From Gibbula magus (taxonomy: Eukaryota; Mollusca; Gastropoda; Trochida; Trochidae): a stretch of DNA of 64,000 bases. The translations under genes were made by a program, and so were the position numbers. The stretch covers positions 37,645,548-37,709,547 of the forward strand of contig OW388299.1 of assembly GCA_936450465.1 (NCBI GenBank), given 5' to 3'. The notes under the pieces are model-generated. The model had not been told where the DNA came from. It searched no databases and saw nothing but the letters and a program-made list of their open reading frames with translations. Below are positions 9,840 through 24,290 of the stretch, in pieces. How positions within the stretch are numbered: the stretch's first letter is position 1; every line of letters starts with the position of its first letter.

Positions 9840-11700
9840 AAATATGATCATGTCTTAAACGTTTCTTATCAACATTCTTCAAACAATCACGTTTTTAATA
9901 ATATGTTTACCATTCTCACTTTTATCATGTCTATAAACGATCACGTTTTGTGCAATATTTGTAACTTCCTCGATGTGACCGATCATTAAATAATTCCGTT
10001 TTGTGTAATATGTGTCATCACTGTATAACAATCACGTTTTGTGTAATACATGTGTAAGTTACTCACTGTCACCACTCCTTAAACGATCACGTTGTGTAAT
10101 ATGTGAAACCTACTGTTATCATTCACTAAACGATCACGTTGTGTAATATGTTAAATCTACTGTTATCATTCATTAAACGATCATGTTGTGTAATATGTGA
10201 AACCTACTATTATCATTCCTTAAACAATCACGTTATGTAATATGTGTAACTTCCTCACTGTTATCATTCCTTAAACGATCACGTGGTGTAATATGTGTAA
10301 CCTACTATTATCATTCCTTAAACAATCACATTGTGTAATATGTGTAACCTACTATTATCATTCCTTAAACAATCACGTTATGTAATATATGTAACCTACT
10401 ATTATCATTCATTACACATTTACGTTTTGTGTAATATGTGTAACCTGCTCTTTTCATTCATTATACAGTTACGTTTTGTGTAATATGTATAACCTACTAT
10501 TATCATTCATTACACAGTTACGTTTTGTGTAATATGTGAAACCTACTATTATCATTCCTTAAACGATCACGTTGTGTAATATGTGTAACCTACTATTATC
10601 ATTCCTTAAACAATCACGTTATGTAATATGTGTAATTTCCTCACTGTTATCATTCCTTAAAAGATCACATTGTGTGATATGTGTAACCTACTATTATCAT
10701 TCATTACACAGTTACGTTTTGTGTAATATGTGTAACCTACTATTATCATTCATTACAAAGTTACGTTTTGTGTAATATGTGTAACCTGCTCTTTTCATTC
10801 ATTATACAGTTACGTTTTGTGTAATATGTGTAACCTACTAGTATCATTCATTACACAGTTACGTTTTGTGTTATATGTGTAACCTGCTCTTTTCATTCAT
10901 TACACATTTACGTTTTGTGTAATATGTGTAACCTGCTGTTATCATTCCTTAAACGATCACATTGTGTAATATGTGAAACCTACTATTATCATTCCTTAAA
11001 CAATCACGTTATGTAATATGTGTAACTTCCTCACTGTTATCATTCTTTAAACGTTCACGTTGTGTTTATAATGTGTAACCTACTATTATCATTCCTTAAA
11101 CGATCACGTTGTGTAATATGTGTAGCCTACTATTATCATTCATTACACAGTTACGTTTTGTGTAATATGTGTAACCTACTATTATCATTCATTACACAGT
11201 TACGTTTTGTGTAATATGTGTAACCTGCTCTTTTCATTCATTACACAGTAGTTTTTTGTGTTATATGTGTAACCCACTGTTATCATTCATTACACATTTA
11301 CGTTTTGTGTAATATGTGTTACCTACTGTTATCGTCCCTTATGCGATCGCGGTGTGCAGTATGTGGAACTTACTCTACGTCATCAGTCTATAACGATCAC
11401 GTTTTGTGCCCCATGTGTAACTTACTCACCGTCATCACTTAATAAACAATTCCTTAAACGATCGCGTTGTGTGTCGTATGTTTGACATTCTCGCTGTCAT
11501 CATTCTTCAAACGTCAATTTCCCGTGTAACATGAGAAAACATTCTTTCTTCAACGTTCACTTTTAATGTAAGTATGAAACATGTCCACTTCTACCATTTT
11601 TCAAAAGTTCACAACTTGGAATATTTTTTTTAATTGTGCAAAGTTCACTTTTATCGATCTTTCTATAAACAATAACGTTTTGGTCATATGTGTAAATAAC
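9840..11700. repeat. Minisatellite of alternating 47- and 49-bp units
   Basis: About 35 tandem units share a core TAATATGTGTAACCTACT. Two variants occur: a 47-bp unit with CATTCCTTAAACGATCACG and a 49-bp unit with CATTCATTACACAGTTACG. They are intermingled in small blocks. The array is clean at about 10070-11330 and degenerate at both ends, fading out by 11700. A frame of 67 codons inside it is only a product of the repeat. Confidence 0.95.
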
Positions 11701-13142
11701 TTACTATTATTTGTATTATTTCATCTTGTTAGTATGAAAATAATAGTATAGAGATATTTTAAAGGGGATTGCTCCAATTTAATTTGTACAGAGGCTTATT
11801 GAAAATCATTCTTTGCTCACATTTTCATTTTATTCATCAGCGATCATTGTAGATTTCAGAGTTTTAGATTTTATATCAGACTAACACGAAGCTTAATCAA
11901 TAATGAATTAAAAGAAATGTTGCAATTTATCTAAACGTTAAAACTTGTATACTGTATATAAAATATCGCTCTGTCCGTGAGGTAAATATTTCAAGGATTT
12001 TACTGTTGTTGATTGCAAAAGAATAACCTCATTTTTCATCGTATTACTTAAATAAATGTTGTTTTTTACAAAAAAGACAAAAAAAACCATTTACATTCAG
12101 ATGGCTTATACATATTGTTTGCATGTATGCGACACGTTTTCCATTTGTGAATCATGATGGCTTTAACAGTCAACACGGCTTTTAGTGATTTGAGAAGTAA
12201 CGAATTTACCTTATATCCTTCGTCTTTTCCAAATTTTGACAATATTACATGTACGCCTTCTGTCATACTGCGAATCATTCCATTGTATTAATTCTTAATT
12301 TTAATTCTTAAAAGTTTAGAAAGGCGTCACTGTTTGAATATCTATATCCAGAAGAAAGAACAAATTGGATAACTTTTCTGACAAATGTTTTCCATTATTC
12401 CCGATACTTGATCTTTAAGTTAATTAGAATACCACACTTGCTAGTACACTCAACCGCAAAAGAATATTTTCAAATGTAAATAAAGAAATAATACTGTCGG
12501 AGAATGTTGAATGTTTTTTAAAGGGATAAGATTTGTAAAGAGGTACCAGAAATTTGATACGTCAGAGTATAATACTTTTATTTGTCTGTTCAAGTACACT
12601 TGCAGTGTTGAAATCGCTTTTTTCAAATGCTTATTTTGGCCACAATGTTTGCCATTTAACTTATAAATTCATACAATTTAGAAATATTATTAAGAAAAGA
12701 TATTGTCGACCTTCTTGGGCTAAACTTTGTTGACGCATCATAACTGTAGGGCGTCATAAAACAAGCTACAAAGCCCGTTTGACTATATCCTATCTCGTCT
12801 TGTTAAGGCGATTAAAAAACGACGATTTCTTAAAACATGTGTTTCTTAGAAATATGAACAGACAACGTTTTGAATTTCAAATTGAGTTCAGGTGGCTTCT
12901 CTGATTAAGTCGTGTTTATCACTCGTGGATTGAATGATCTTGTATTTTGTATGGTGACGTTTCTTTTGGGGTTGAGTGTAGTCTATCTCTAGATGATATT
13001 CAACCATTATTTTTTTTATCACAGATTCGTGAATTTATTGCCTTCTGCGTTCAACTACGGGAACAAATAATGATAATAAGTAATAAATAATTATGTATAA
13101 TTATATCAAAACAGCATTACAACATAAATAATTTTAGTCATT
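11701..13142. other. No gene recognised
   Basis: AT-rich sequence with only short unremarkable frames. No repeat, RNA or splice-flanked exon could be recognised here. Confidence 0.45.
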
Positions 13143-13360
13143 TTCACATGGACACATTTACTTATGTGAGTAAACATATACTCATGTAAGTAACTTTACT
13201 GAGGGTGGCATGTGAAAGCATTTGCTTACATGTATGAGTAAATATATTCTTGGAGTAAATAGACCTAAGTAAAAGTATGTTTACCAGACTCCTAGAGGTC
13301 TAGTAAAAGTAAATTTACTTGAAGGTATAAATACTCCTGGAGTATATGTGGTCATGTGAA
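13143..13360. mobile_element. Inverted-repeat element with TTCACATG termini (218 bp)
   Basis: The ends TTCACATGGACACAT (13143-13157) and the complement of 13346-13360 agree at 13 of 15 bases. The interior is rich in GAGTAAAT and TACTTAC motifs in both orientations, so most of the element can fold back. A related end (TGTGTCCATGTGAA) occurs near 14538-14551. Non-autonomous DNA element is the likely class. Confidence 0.5.
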
Positions 13361-16300
13361 CAGAATTCATGTTTTCTTAGATGAGCATTGCACCAACTTG
13401 TTAAAAAGCCATTGAGTGTGTTATGTTTCTAATACAAAAAATACATAAAAATAATATCAATCGCTAGAGAAATCTTTCATCTACATCATAACATATGAAA
13501 AATAATCTGACAATTCGATGGAATCCAGTTTCAAAAACCTACACCCTGGATTAGTGCGCGCTACTGAATGTTAATATGATTGAACCTGTTTTCCTTTATT
13601 GCATGTATGATATTGAGCACAATAAAACGTGTTATGGGGTGTTTTTGTCAACTGCTATGACAACGTGCATGTACAAATGCTTTCTCTCGACTATCTTCGT
13701 CCTGCGGGTTTCTTCCTTCACTCATTGCTGATTGTGACGATTGTTATATTGACGTGTTTTTAAATGTCCTGTAAATACACAAAATATTGGCATTTTATCT
13801 GTTAAATGGTATTTTATTGTGATTATACCAGCAACGTATGACATTCAATACAATACATTTCAATATCTGTAGGAACTACATAACTTAATCAAGTGATAAA
13901 TAGATATGCCAAAAAACGTGTGTATTGCCATTTCCGTGAGTAGGATTACTCATAGCGTTGTTTCCCTTTTGTTTGGTTGTTTGTTTACTGTGTGAGAGTT
14001 TACTACAATGTATTTGCTCTTGAAAATAAAAAGACTCGATCTACACGAGTTCTCCGCTTGTATGAGGTCGAAAGAATCTGCGAAAAATGATGTGTATATC
14101 ATTCGATGAAACAGATTTTTGGAAATGTACAGTCATGCATTTTTATCAATATACTCAATGGCTCTTTAAGACACCCTAAGATATCACTGAGTGCAGTTAC
14201 ATCAATACTAAATCAAATACAATAATGAACATAATAGATCTATCTATCCATATGGTGTCATCAAATGCCACTTTCATGGTTTGGGACCACCAATGGTGAA
14301 ATCGTTATCGCCTCCATACACTTCTCCCACACAAAATCCCAGTGCAAAACCCTTACTGACAAAGTATGGGAAACGTCTCCTCTGTTTTAGCATGAGCAGC
14401 TTTCACAACGACATTGTCTCAAATGATAAACATTTTGTTATTCTAATCAGGAGATTATGTTTTCTTATATCTGGCGAAAACAACATGTGAACATGATGTA
14501 AATTTACTATTTATTTAAATTGCTTATGTACGTAAATTGTGTCCATGTGAAAGAAGCTTTAGTTGACATGTTTACATACAAATAACTGACAATTATTAAC
14601 TCAATTCTTCATTTCCTCATGTTTCACTTTCATTTGCAACTCACACGTCTTCTATGATAGCAATACCAGATTGAGACCTTGAGACATTCTACATAATTCT
14701 AAGTGGTTTGACATATGTTTAGATACATGTAATTGACCACTGACCACAAGGTAGACGGCACCCTCAGGAGACACCCCATGGTCAGTATTACATTACGTGG
14801 ACAATACTGACCATTAGGAGCTATTCATTGACCATTAAACGCTCTCTGGTTTATGATACCGCTGGTTATCACGACAGTATGATAAATATTACATACTATA
14901 TATTATATGATATTACATACGATATGATAAAGTAATAATAATCTGCCGGGTGTTTGATGAACACACACGCAATAGTCAAGACTCCATATGCACAAACCAT
15001 TTGTACATTGAGTCAGTATCACGCACATGGAACCCATGTTGTACATATTGTCTACAGCCTGCGCTGTTATGTAAAGGAACGATGCGTGAAGGACACTTAC
15101 ATATGATGACGAGTATACAATACAGATGATGGAAAGGATTCGTATATACACTGCCGGAAAAAAGAAACGATACCAAAATTTCCAACAAAGCCACAAATAC
15201 AATGTTTCTTCCGAATAAAAACTATTTTGAATGTCTTTAATGGCAATATTTGAATATGAATATCACACGCATTGAGAAGCGGCATCACTTTAATTTCCCG
15301 AGCACGTTTGTCTAATTCATGGAAATTTTATTCAGGAATAAACATATAGTAAACAAGACCATTAAATGGGACTTTTTTGTAAAGACGACGAATGTTGAGA
15401 TTCTTGTTTATGACTATTATAACCAACACTCACTCGGTGATGTTTTGTATATTTCCTATTTCATAATTTACAAACCCCATGCATTTACTTGATTGTATAT
15501 ATGATATAAACTAAAACATATGTAAACTTTCTTTTGGGCGTGGATAAATAAAATCTGTCGTCCTATTTATAGTCAAAACATATACATGGTATATGGACAT
15601 ACTATGTTCAACTTTACCGAAACGATTCTTTGTAAAATAATTGTTCTTGTTCAGTTCTTGAATATGGATATTATGAATCGCTATTTGAGATGACCTTGAT
15701 TACATTCTATCAAATACACGTTATAATTATAAATACAAACTAATCGAAAACACGCGTAAACTATATGTTAGACATACTGTATGTGTTACCACTTTTCTCT
15801 GTTGATACCATCATTCATGAGTAAATATGTAAATATGTATTAAAATTATCATTTTATCTAGGGGTTTTAAAAATATTTATTTATACACATTTTGTTTTCG
15901 TCGTCAGCAATTTTGAAACTTTTCAACACTAAAGTAAAGGTCTATCGTGAACTTTTATCCGATATCATTTTTGATAGATAGATATTAAATCCACACAAAC
16001 GATAAATAGATAGGGGAGATAGTATCGCCTTGTCTACAACCTCTTCCAACGTGGAAGCAGAATGTATCCTATATGTTTAATTTTGAACCAATTGAAATGT
16101 CAGCATGAAAAAATTAAATGCTTATTTTGTTTTATCCATGGAATTACTTTTTACTGTATTAAAACTTTTTTCTTCAAAATCTAAGGTTATAAGGCTATTA
16201 AGTTATAAGAATTTGTCGTTGATTCATTGCAACTCTTATCATTTTGTTTGTTGATAAAATGCAAACTAAAAAGGAGGGTTCTATCAGGGTATTTTTTGTG

Positions 16301-18500
16301 GAAACGAAATTCGGGAGGATTTTCCTGTTTACTCATAAATGTTATTAATACATGATTAAAACTCAGTAAAATTGAAAGATACTAATGAAGGTAACATTTT
16401 GATGACTTTATATTTCACAACATGATAAACACAAGCGCACATTTGTTGAAAATAAAAACAATGAGAACTGAAGCCATTCTTTGGCGCTGCGAGTGGGGTA
16501 AACTTCGCTACATCATAACAACACATTATTTATTAGTTTTATGATATGGTATGTGTTACTATGTCAATACTCCACAAGTGTATGTCTTTAGTTATTAAAA
16601 AGTTGTAAAATTAGGTACCATTTAGCGTGTTTTTCATTTCACGTAATGCAAGTTATCCAAGATGTCGACAGAATCATCCCTTTAAATCAAGATTTCAACG
16701 CTCAAGGTAAATGAAGTAACAAATTATTTGAGATACTGAATGAATCACTGACTAAAGTGGTAACACGAGGTGTCCGCGTAACAGAAAACATATTCGGCAT
16801 TACCGGTAGCACGCGTCGTTCTCAAACATCTGAAAATTCAGTAGGTTTTTACGGAGTTGAAAACGGCATACAAGCTGTCGAATGAGGAGACAAACCTGTT
16901 GTGTTTTTAACTTTTTGTGAGTTTAACGTAGATTCGATAGCATTTTTTATCATTCGGAGTCGAACGCGTCATTTGAATAAGTAGAAGCGTGACTCCTGTC
17001 GTGATCGACTACTGAAGTTTCACCATCCAAATTAGAATTATTTTCCAAACAGATGTACCGATTAAATTACGGAGAATGAAAACCGCAGAGCAGAACTGAT
17101 TTACACATGTTTAGAATGTCTAGAATGTTACGTCATAATGTATTCAAAAATAGTAAATCGACTGTCACAAAAATCGTGTTCGAACCTCCGTTCGACACTA
17201 AAATAAACCAATCAAAATCATGGATTTTAAAATGTCATGGTAGAATGGGTTAACGTCACACTTTTTGTGGCCGAGTGACTCATATTATAAGTGGATAATG
17301 CAATGGTGTGAAGTTTAATGCCCGTTTCACAAATATTTCACTTATAACACAGCTGGCAAGTTCAGATAATGATAATGCCCGCAATGCTGTGACGCTGCAT
17401 TGCGGTGAAACCTGCGCGTGTCGGCTGGAACTAGCGAAACTACAGTGGTAATGAATTGAAATTCAAAGTAGCAACACGTTTGCTAGTGCCGATTGATTTG
17501 TATCTTTTCAAATGTGAAGTTCAACTGTGTATTTGTCAAGATTGATGCCTAACTACTGATTTATTTGTTTATTTTATAGCATTAATATGTAAATAGATGT
17601 TTATAAAGTGCACGCCTTAGTTCGAAAAAAAAAATTCAAATGTGGCCAGAACAAAACAACTTCATTGACAATGGGTCAGCCATACGTCCAGCCATGTTCA
17701 AACAAAGATAATAATTTGGGAAAATCGTAACATATTCAGAACAGAACAGAAACTATCTACACAGTTAACTTCAATTCTCGATCTGCATAGCCGTTTCATT
17801 TACGAAGAATGCAAAATTAAAAAGGGCTCAATACACACCCGTGTCTGACTCCTGCGTGTAATTTCAAAGGTTTCTGATATGTCCCACCATATCCAAATTC
17901 AATTACGTTCATATTGAGGCAAAGATTTCACTTTATTTCAACGTATACACCAATAGTTCTGCTCATTCAGTAACAAATTTAGTTCTTCAAATGAATAGAT
18001 ATAGGTAAGAAATTGTGTCAGTCTGAGTACATGTATATTCCTGACATTGACCCGAATATGCTGTACAACTTGTCGACGGCGCAGGCTCCAACCTGTGTCA
18101 GCTGGTGATACTCTACACATTGTACACATAACGTACATACAGAACCGTACACATTCAGTATACTCACAAATCGATAACTAGGCTTGGATGCTAGGTTAAC
18201 TAGCATTGCAGATAACTCATTATGTATGCATTTCCGTGTTAAAACGACAACAATACCCCCTTATGTACTTGTCATGTAACCAAACTTCGATCAAAGAGCA
18301 TAAACAGCTGTTATTGCTTAGGAATGTTTTCTTCAAATCGGCCACACGTGGTGTTTGGTACAAACATCGATTGTTAAAATGTTAATAATTGACTAATGAT
18401 ACAACACGTGTGCAGTGTCAAACTACGATCTGCTTGCATCGCGGTGGCATTCATTTAACACAGGCGTGCAGTGAGTTTCAATCGATACGGAACAAGCCGG
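13361..18500. other. Intergenic sequence, no gene recognised
   Basis: About 5 kb of AT-rich sequence without an identifiable exon, RNA gene or tandem array. The frames at 14903-15288 and 17938-18206 have no family resemblance. The part from about 17000 rightwards is less AT-rich and may belong to the distal upstream region of the junctophilin gene. Confidence 0.45.
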
Positions 18501-18708
18501 TATTTGATAGCAGAAGGTAGATGTATCTAGAGCGCTGAGTCCAAGCCACGGCTACTGTATGCTATCCCTCGCTCTACAGTAGAGGAGACAGGCAGGGAAC
18601 CACAGAGTGTCGGCCAGATCTGAAGCGTGCTGGTCCTGAGGATGCTCTCGGGCGATTGAAATAACGTATATCTTCTCGTGTTGCCTGCTAGAACAGTGCA
18701 TTCTCTTA

Positions 18709-18788
18709 CCCAATCGGATCTCGCGGCCATATATGGGTAGCCAACCTTCCATACACATGTAGAGGCAAGGTGCTATGGCGGCCATTTT
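18709..18788 (+). promoter_or_regulatory. CCAAT, CArG (SRF) and YY1-like motifs upstream of junctophilin
   Basis: A CCAAT box (18710-18714) is followed by a perfect CArG box CCATATATGG (18727-18736) and a YY1-like palindrome ATGGCGGCCATTTT (18775-18788). The CArG box binds SRF, a central regulator of muscle genes, and junctophilin is a muscle-enriched protein, so the combination is plausible as its promoter or proximal enhancer. It lies about 0.9 kb before the start codon. The transcription start is not known; a TATA-like TATATACA occurs near 19037. Confidence 0.5.
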
Positions 18789-18959
18789 CGCATAATTTAT
18801 TCACCTTGGCGGAAGAGAATTTCGCATCGCCCCGTACCATCCCTCCCCGTGGAATATGATTAAATTTATCATCACACGGGTTGGAAATTTTGGGGCTGAC
18901 CCATCTCACTGTTTCGGAGCCAGGGTTGCTGAGGCGAAAGAAAAGTTTTAATTCCATCA

Positions 18960-19649
18960 GTGAAGGTGCAAACCTTTAACCTTGCAGTTCTCTTCGGGAG
19001 CGACGTATCGTTTGATTCTACGTGGAGGAGGACAGGCTCTATATACAGCGTGAGTATCGCAACTCCTGCCTGCCTGAAGCCTACCTTGTGTGCGTGTATG
19101 TGTGTGCCTATCTACTATCGGTGCAGACGAGCTCGTCACGGCTCCCTTCTCTGTAGGACCAGTGGTCCTCGGCTCGCCCATCTCTGTGAGGAGTACACAC
19201 CATGGGATCCACACTCGGGACTAAGTGAGGAGTTTAATCTGGATATTAACCTTTATAACTCTCGACCAGTGGCGTGCATGGTCTCTCCACGTTTTTAAAG
19301 ACTACCTTTCTAACGGCATTTGTTGCGTGTTTCGTGTGCTAACATCTGTCCTTGTATCCAGGAACTCATTCCCTTTTGTTTCGTTTGCAGTTGTTTCATT
19401 TCGTGATATCGAGAGTGAAGTCAACCCATGGATGGGAAGATGCCATGCAGCGGAGATAAGGTGTACGTCGACCCGCTGCCACCTTCAGTACTGTGTTCGA
19501 ATCTCCTTCAGTGTGCATCAGGGATGTGAGAGTCGCGGGTAGCGTCTCTCGCTCGCTGACATTGGGAGGATTATCCACTACAACCGTTTGATCGTCAGCT
19601 GATTTTACAAATCGCCTCATGCTCATCGACGATCAGACAATCTAAATAA
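18960..19649 (+). other. Probable junctophilin 5' leader or proximal promoter
   Basis: This sequence precedes the start codon and is less AT-rich than the surroundings. Frames of up to 112 codons are present on both strands but none resembles a known protein, and none joins the junctophilin frame, which is closed by a TAA immediately before its ATG. It may be 5' UTR, possibly split by an intron. Confidence 0.4.
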
Positions 19650-20069
<420 letters not shown>

Positions 20070-20384
20070 TGAACCCATTGCATATGATCAATATGTCCAG
20101 ATCGACTCACAAACCATGACTTGACAAAACATAAGCAGTTCATGACAAAACATTGTTATCTGAAAATGTCATATTGATCCATCAGTTTCATGTGACATGT
20201 CCTGGACTGTCAGAAGAACGACTCAACAACATGTTAAATACGCAAACTCAACAAAAACTAAAATACATAACGCATGACATAATGACCCCAAATGATGACA
20301 CACATTATACCAAACGTATGGTGTCACCCTTGCCTTCTCGTCATCATGTTTATCAATCAGTTCAAATTCTGACACATGACCTGA

Positions 20385-20470
20385 TTGTGACAGATTGTGA
20401 CACCAATTCAGATTGTGACACCAGTTCAGATTGTGACACTATCTGAAATTGTGACACCATTTCAGATTCA
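20385..20470. repeat. Short tandem repeat, ~18 bp unit
   Basis: About four to five degenerate copies of a unit around CAGATTGTGACACCA lie just inside the junctophilin intron. Confidence 0.8.
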
Positions 20471-20719
20471 GATTACAGATTATAGCGTTGTCCATATTAA
20501 CCATGACTCGACAAAACTGGACATCAACAATCTGCCACCAACTCAAGGTTAAACTCCTATAATGACCGTATGAGCACGTGCCTGTATCTCTCACGAGTAG
20601 ACAGTATAACTAGCAATCAATATACTCATGACCTAATTTTACATCAAACGATGGTTGTGTTCTACATCTTCCCGTTACAAATCATTTCAGAGTTTGCCAT
20701 CCAAGTATGTTTCCTTACC

Positions 20720-21345
20720 GTACCATGATAGAACATAAAGCATAAAACATCCCAATAAGCATAAAGCATCACCATAAGCATACAACATCGTCTAATCATA
20801 AAGCATCTTTATATGTATCATCTTAAGCATAAAGCATCAACATAGGCATAAAGCATCAACATAGGCATAAAGCATCAACATAGGCATAAAGCATCATCAT
20901 AGGCATAAAGCATCATCAGAAGAATAATACATAATCATAAGCATAAAGCATCAAAATAACAATAATGCGTCACCATAAGCATAAAGCATATCACCATAAG
21001 CATAAAGCATCACCATAAGCATAAAGCATCACCATAAGCATAAAGCATCACCATAAGCATAAAGCATCAAAATAACAATAATGCGTCACCATAAGCATAA
21101 AGCATCACCATAAGCATAAATCATCACCATAAGCATACATCGTCTTCATATGCATCACCATACGTATAATGCATCATCATCAGCATAAATCATCTTTATA
21201 TACATCATGATAAGCATAATGCATCATCATAAGCATAAAACGTCTTCACAAGCATAAACCATCATCATAAGCATATTATATAAAGCATCACCGTAAGCAT
21301 AACGCATGTTCATTAGCATAACGCATCATGATCGTTATAAAGCAT
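20720..21345. repeat. Tandem array of a 19-bp unit (CATAAGCATAAAGCATCAC type)
   Basis: Roughly 30 copies of a 19-bp unit occur. They are near-perfect at about 20980-21060 and degenerate on both sides. A block containing AAAATAACAATAATGCGTC appears twice (20950 and 21065), showing duplication of a multi-unit block inside the array. Confidence 0.92.
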
Positions 21346-23829
21346 CAAATGGTGGTAGAACAATCAGATCTCAGAAACAAACGAATCACGATGAACATTG
21401 AGACATGGCAGTCTGTTTACTTGTTTTAAAGCAGAAACTTTGTTACATACCTTACAGTGTGCACTACTGGTTACCATAAACGTAATCCTTACTTTTAGCT
21501 AACTTTGGAAATTTAAACCAAATTTACCAACATGGATTTTACGTTAGAACTGTACGTTTCTTGTGATTGTCATACCCATACACTATATTGAGTCGTCTTG
21601 TAACATATTGTTTTTAGTCAAACAGAATTGCAACACACTTTTCCACAATGTACTCCGATTAAGGGCAAACACTCAATCTGGTTTGCAAAGAACGTTTGAC
21701 GTTAGATCAAGATAGAACGTATATTTTCGTGACATTGAAGGCTGTTTTGAAAAATTGCATTTGTCTAATAGATTTCTCATCGTTCATTTAGCCCCATGTC
21801 TCATTTCTCATAGAAATCGTCCTAAGACAACCTCAAGAGATGTGTCCATTAAATGGGTCAAAACGTATACCAGACGACCGTCAAGTTATCAATTCATATT
21901 TTTCTTTATCATAATAATGTACAATGTGATGTTGTAATATGTCTTGCAATGTAAGCGATATGTCATATCCATTGGCTATTTTCCCCTAAACGACCCTCAA
22001 CATCAGAATGCTTAAAATTATTCATCATACGTATATATCTTTTCATTGAGGACCATCTGGTATATTGAGTCAGTTGAATTGTTTTCTATATTGTCTCTCT
22101 GACACTCTCGATGCATCCGATATTTCAAATCCTAAACGATCCTCATAATCAGAATACTCAATAGTGTTTAGCCGTTTTCATTAAACAGAAATAGGCCTAT
22201 ACCATTTCATTGGGGACCACCTTGAGTCAGTTGCGTTAAGTTATCATATGGGCTCTGATATGACTAGTATGTATTCTTGAAAAGCTTTGGTTATTTGATA
22301 TAATAGACATGGAAGCAGTAACACAACTAAATTATAGTTATATACCTACGTATAAGTAGTACTTCCGGTTTACACAGACCTTCCAAGGCCTTGGTATCTT
22401 TCAAACAAGTGCCTTGCCACTCGGTTGTTATATTTATACAGCGATCATTAAATCGATGTAATGTCGGTTAAGATTCTTTTTAGTACAATCATTTTACGAT
22501 ATCCCCGACATCGGGTCCTCTATTTTCGAATGTAACGGTTTTCTGCCAATCATCATTTTAAAAAATGCGTTACTGCGTTCCTCTAGGTCAGCATGACCCC
22601 AACTCGTAATGGTGATCAATAAATAAACGTAAATATGCTGTATAAACAACCTTTTCGTCAAATTTAAAATTCAAATGCCGTTAACATTGTCTCCAACCGT
22701 TATTTATCATGTTTGAATGCTAAATTTGTCTCATTTGAATTTCAATTTGTAGTACTGCACACACATAAACCATGTCACGGCGAGCAATCAGGTTACGATG
22801 ACCCAGTGTAACACGTAGGGTACCGTCAAACAAATCGATCTTAGCATTACGATCAATTTGAAAGGATGTTAAACAGTTTTAGTCATGATCAAGTTTCAAA
22901 TTTGTGAACAGCGTGGTCCATCATTGGACATTAACCAGTCCCTAAAACTGGATGCAAGTCACTTTTATTTGGGTTTCATGACATTTTATAGATTAATGTT
23001 AATGTAGTTTATTGAAAGCCCATGTATATTTTCCTTTTGATTATCACGTTTATCATTACGGTTATTACGGCGCAAACAAAATTGTTTGGGATATTCCTTG
23101 ATGCTTTTATAATTCCCTTAACAGTGTATAAAGTCTCATAACGCCATCGTAACGTTGGTCCCGGAATAATCCGTGACAGTAACCTCTTTCTGGCAACTCC
23201 CCTTCTTAGAAATTCGTTGCAGGAACAAGGCCTCTGTCTTTGAAAGGGTCAACTATGGTAGTCAACGTAAATATTCGCTTGAATAAACGAATTTATGAAG
23301 CAATATATCTGAAATTTAGTTTGGATATCAAATTACTTTTATATATGTTTTGAATGACAGTGAAGAAAAATGACATATTTAGAGTGTTCATATTAATCTC
23401 GAACATAATATGAAATACGTGTTTATAACCAATACGAATTTTATATTCAGAGTGTTACTGTCAGTCTTGGATTGTGTGTTTTGTTCGATCAGACGAGACT
23501 TGAGGAACGTCTCGAGAGGTTGACGTGATCCAGTTATTGTCAGTTTAAGGAATTGATTCGTATTAATAATTCATCGATTGTATTGAGATCTAATGCATTG
23601 TTAAGTACATGCACAATAGATGCATCCTTTCGATGGCCTTGAAATCCCTGAGCAGAATAAGTAGACTTGCAGTAAGGCACTGAATAATTCAATGGCTTCA
23701 ATTGGTTCAAGACACGGTAAATTATTTGGAGTGTTTATATCAACGTGAAGACTTAACGGTATCGAGCAACCTAAATCTTCATTTCAGGAGAATGAACTTG
23801 ATAATTGATTCAGCATTACGTGTATTCCT

Positions 23830-24290
23830 TCTCATACCATTGTCATAATATTTAAGTCAAGAATATTCCCTTCCATACCCTTGCCATGATAATACTGATG
23901 AATTCCTCGCACCAACATATTGATAGTGATGAATTCCTTTCCATACTATCGTCATGATAACGATGAGATCCTTCCCAGAATGTTGCCATGATAATGATGA
24001 ATGTCTTTTCATACCATTATTATGCATGATAGTGGTGAATTCCTGCTCATACCATTATCACGATAGTGATGAATTCCTTACCATTGTCTTGACAATGAAC
24101 TCAAGAATATTCTATTCAATACCATTGCCATGGAAATGATGAATTTCTTCCCAAACATTGTCATGAAAACGATGAATTCCTCCTCACACCATTGTCATGA
24201 ACATTAATTCAAAGTATTTCTCCCCACACCATTGTCATGAACATTATTTCAAAGTATTCCTTCCCACGCCATTGTCATGATAATGAACCC
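23830..24290. repeat. Degenerate tandem array, ~38-40 bp unit
   Basis: The phrases CCATTGTCATGA and GATGAATTCCT recur about ten times with a spacing near 40 bp. Copies are diverged with indels, indicating an old array. Confidence 0.75.

Noticed and set aside
10572..10775. 67-codon frame with repeated M-C-N-L-L-L-S-F motifs
   Set aside because: It is a translation of the 47/49-bp minisatellite.
9840..11700. Regular repeats with variable segments, superficially CRISPR-like
   Set aside because: The whole unit is repeated with no unique spacers, and the window is animal DNA.
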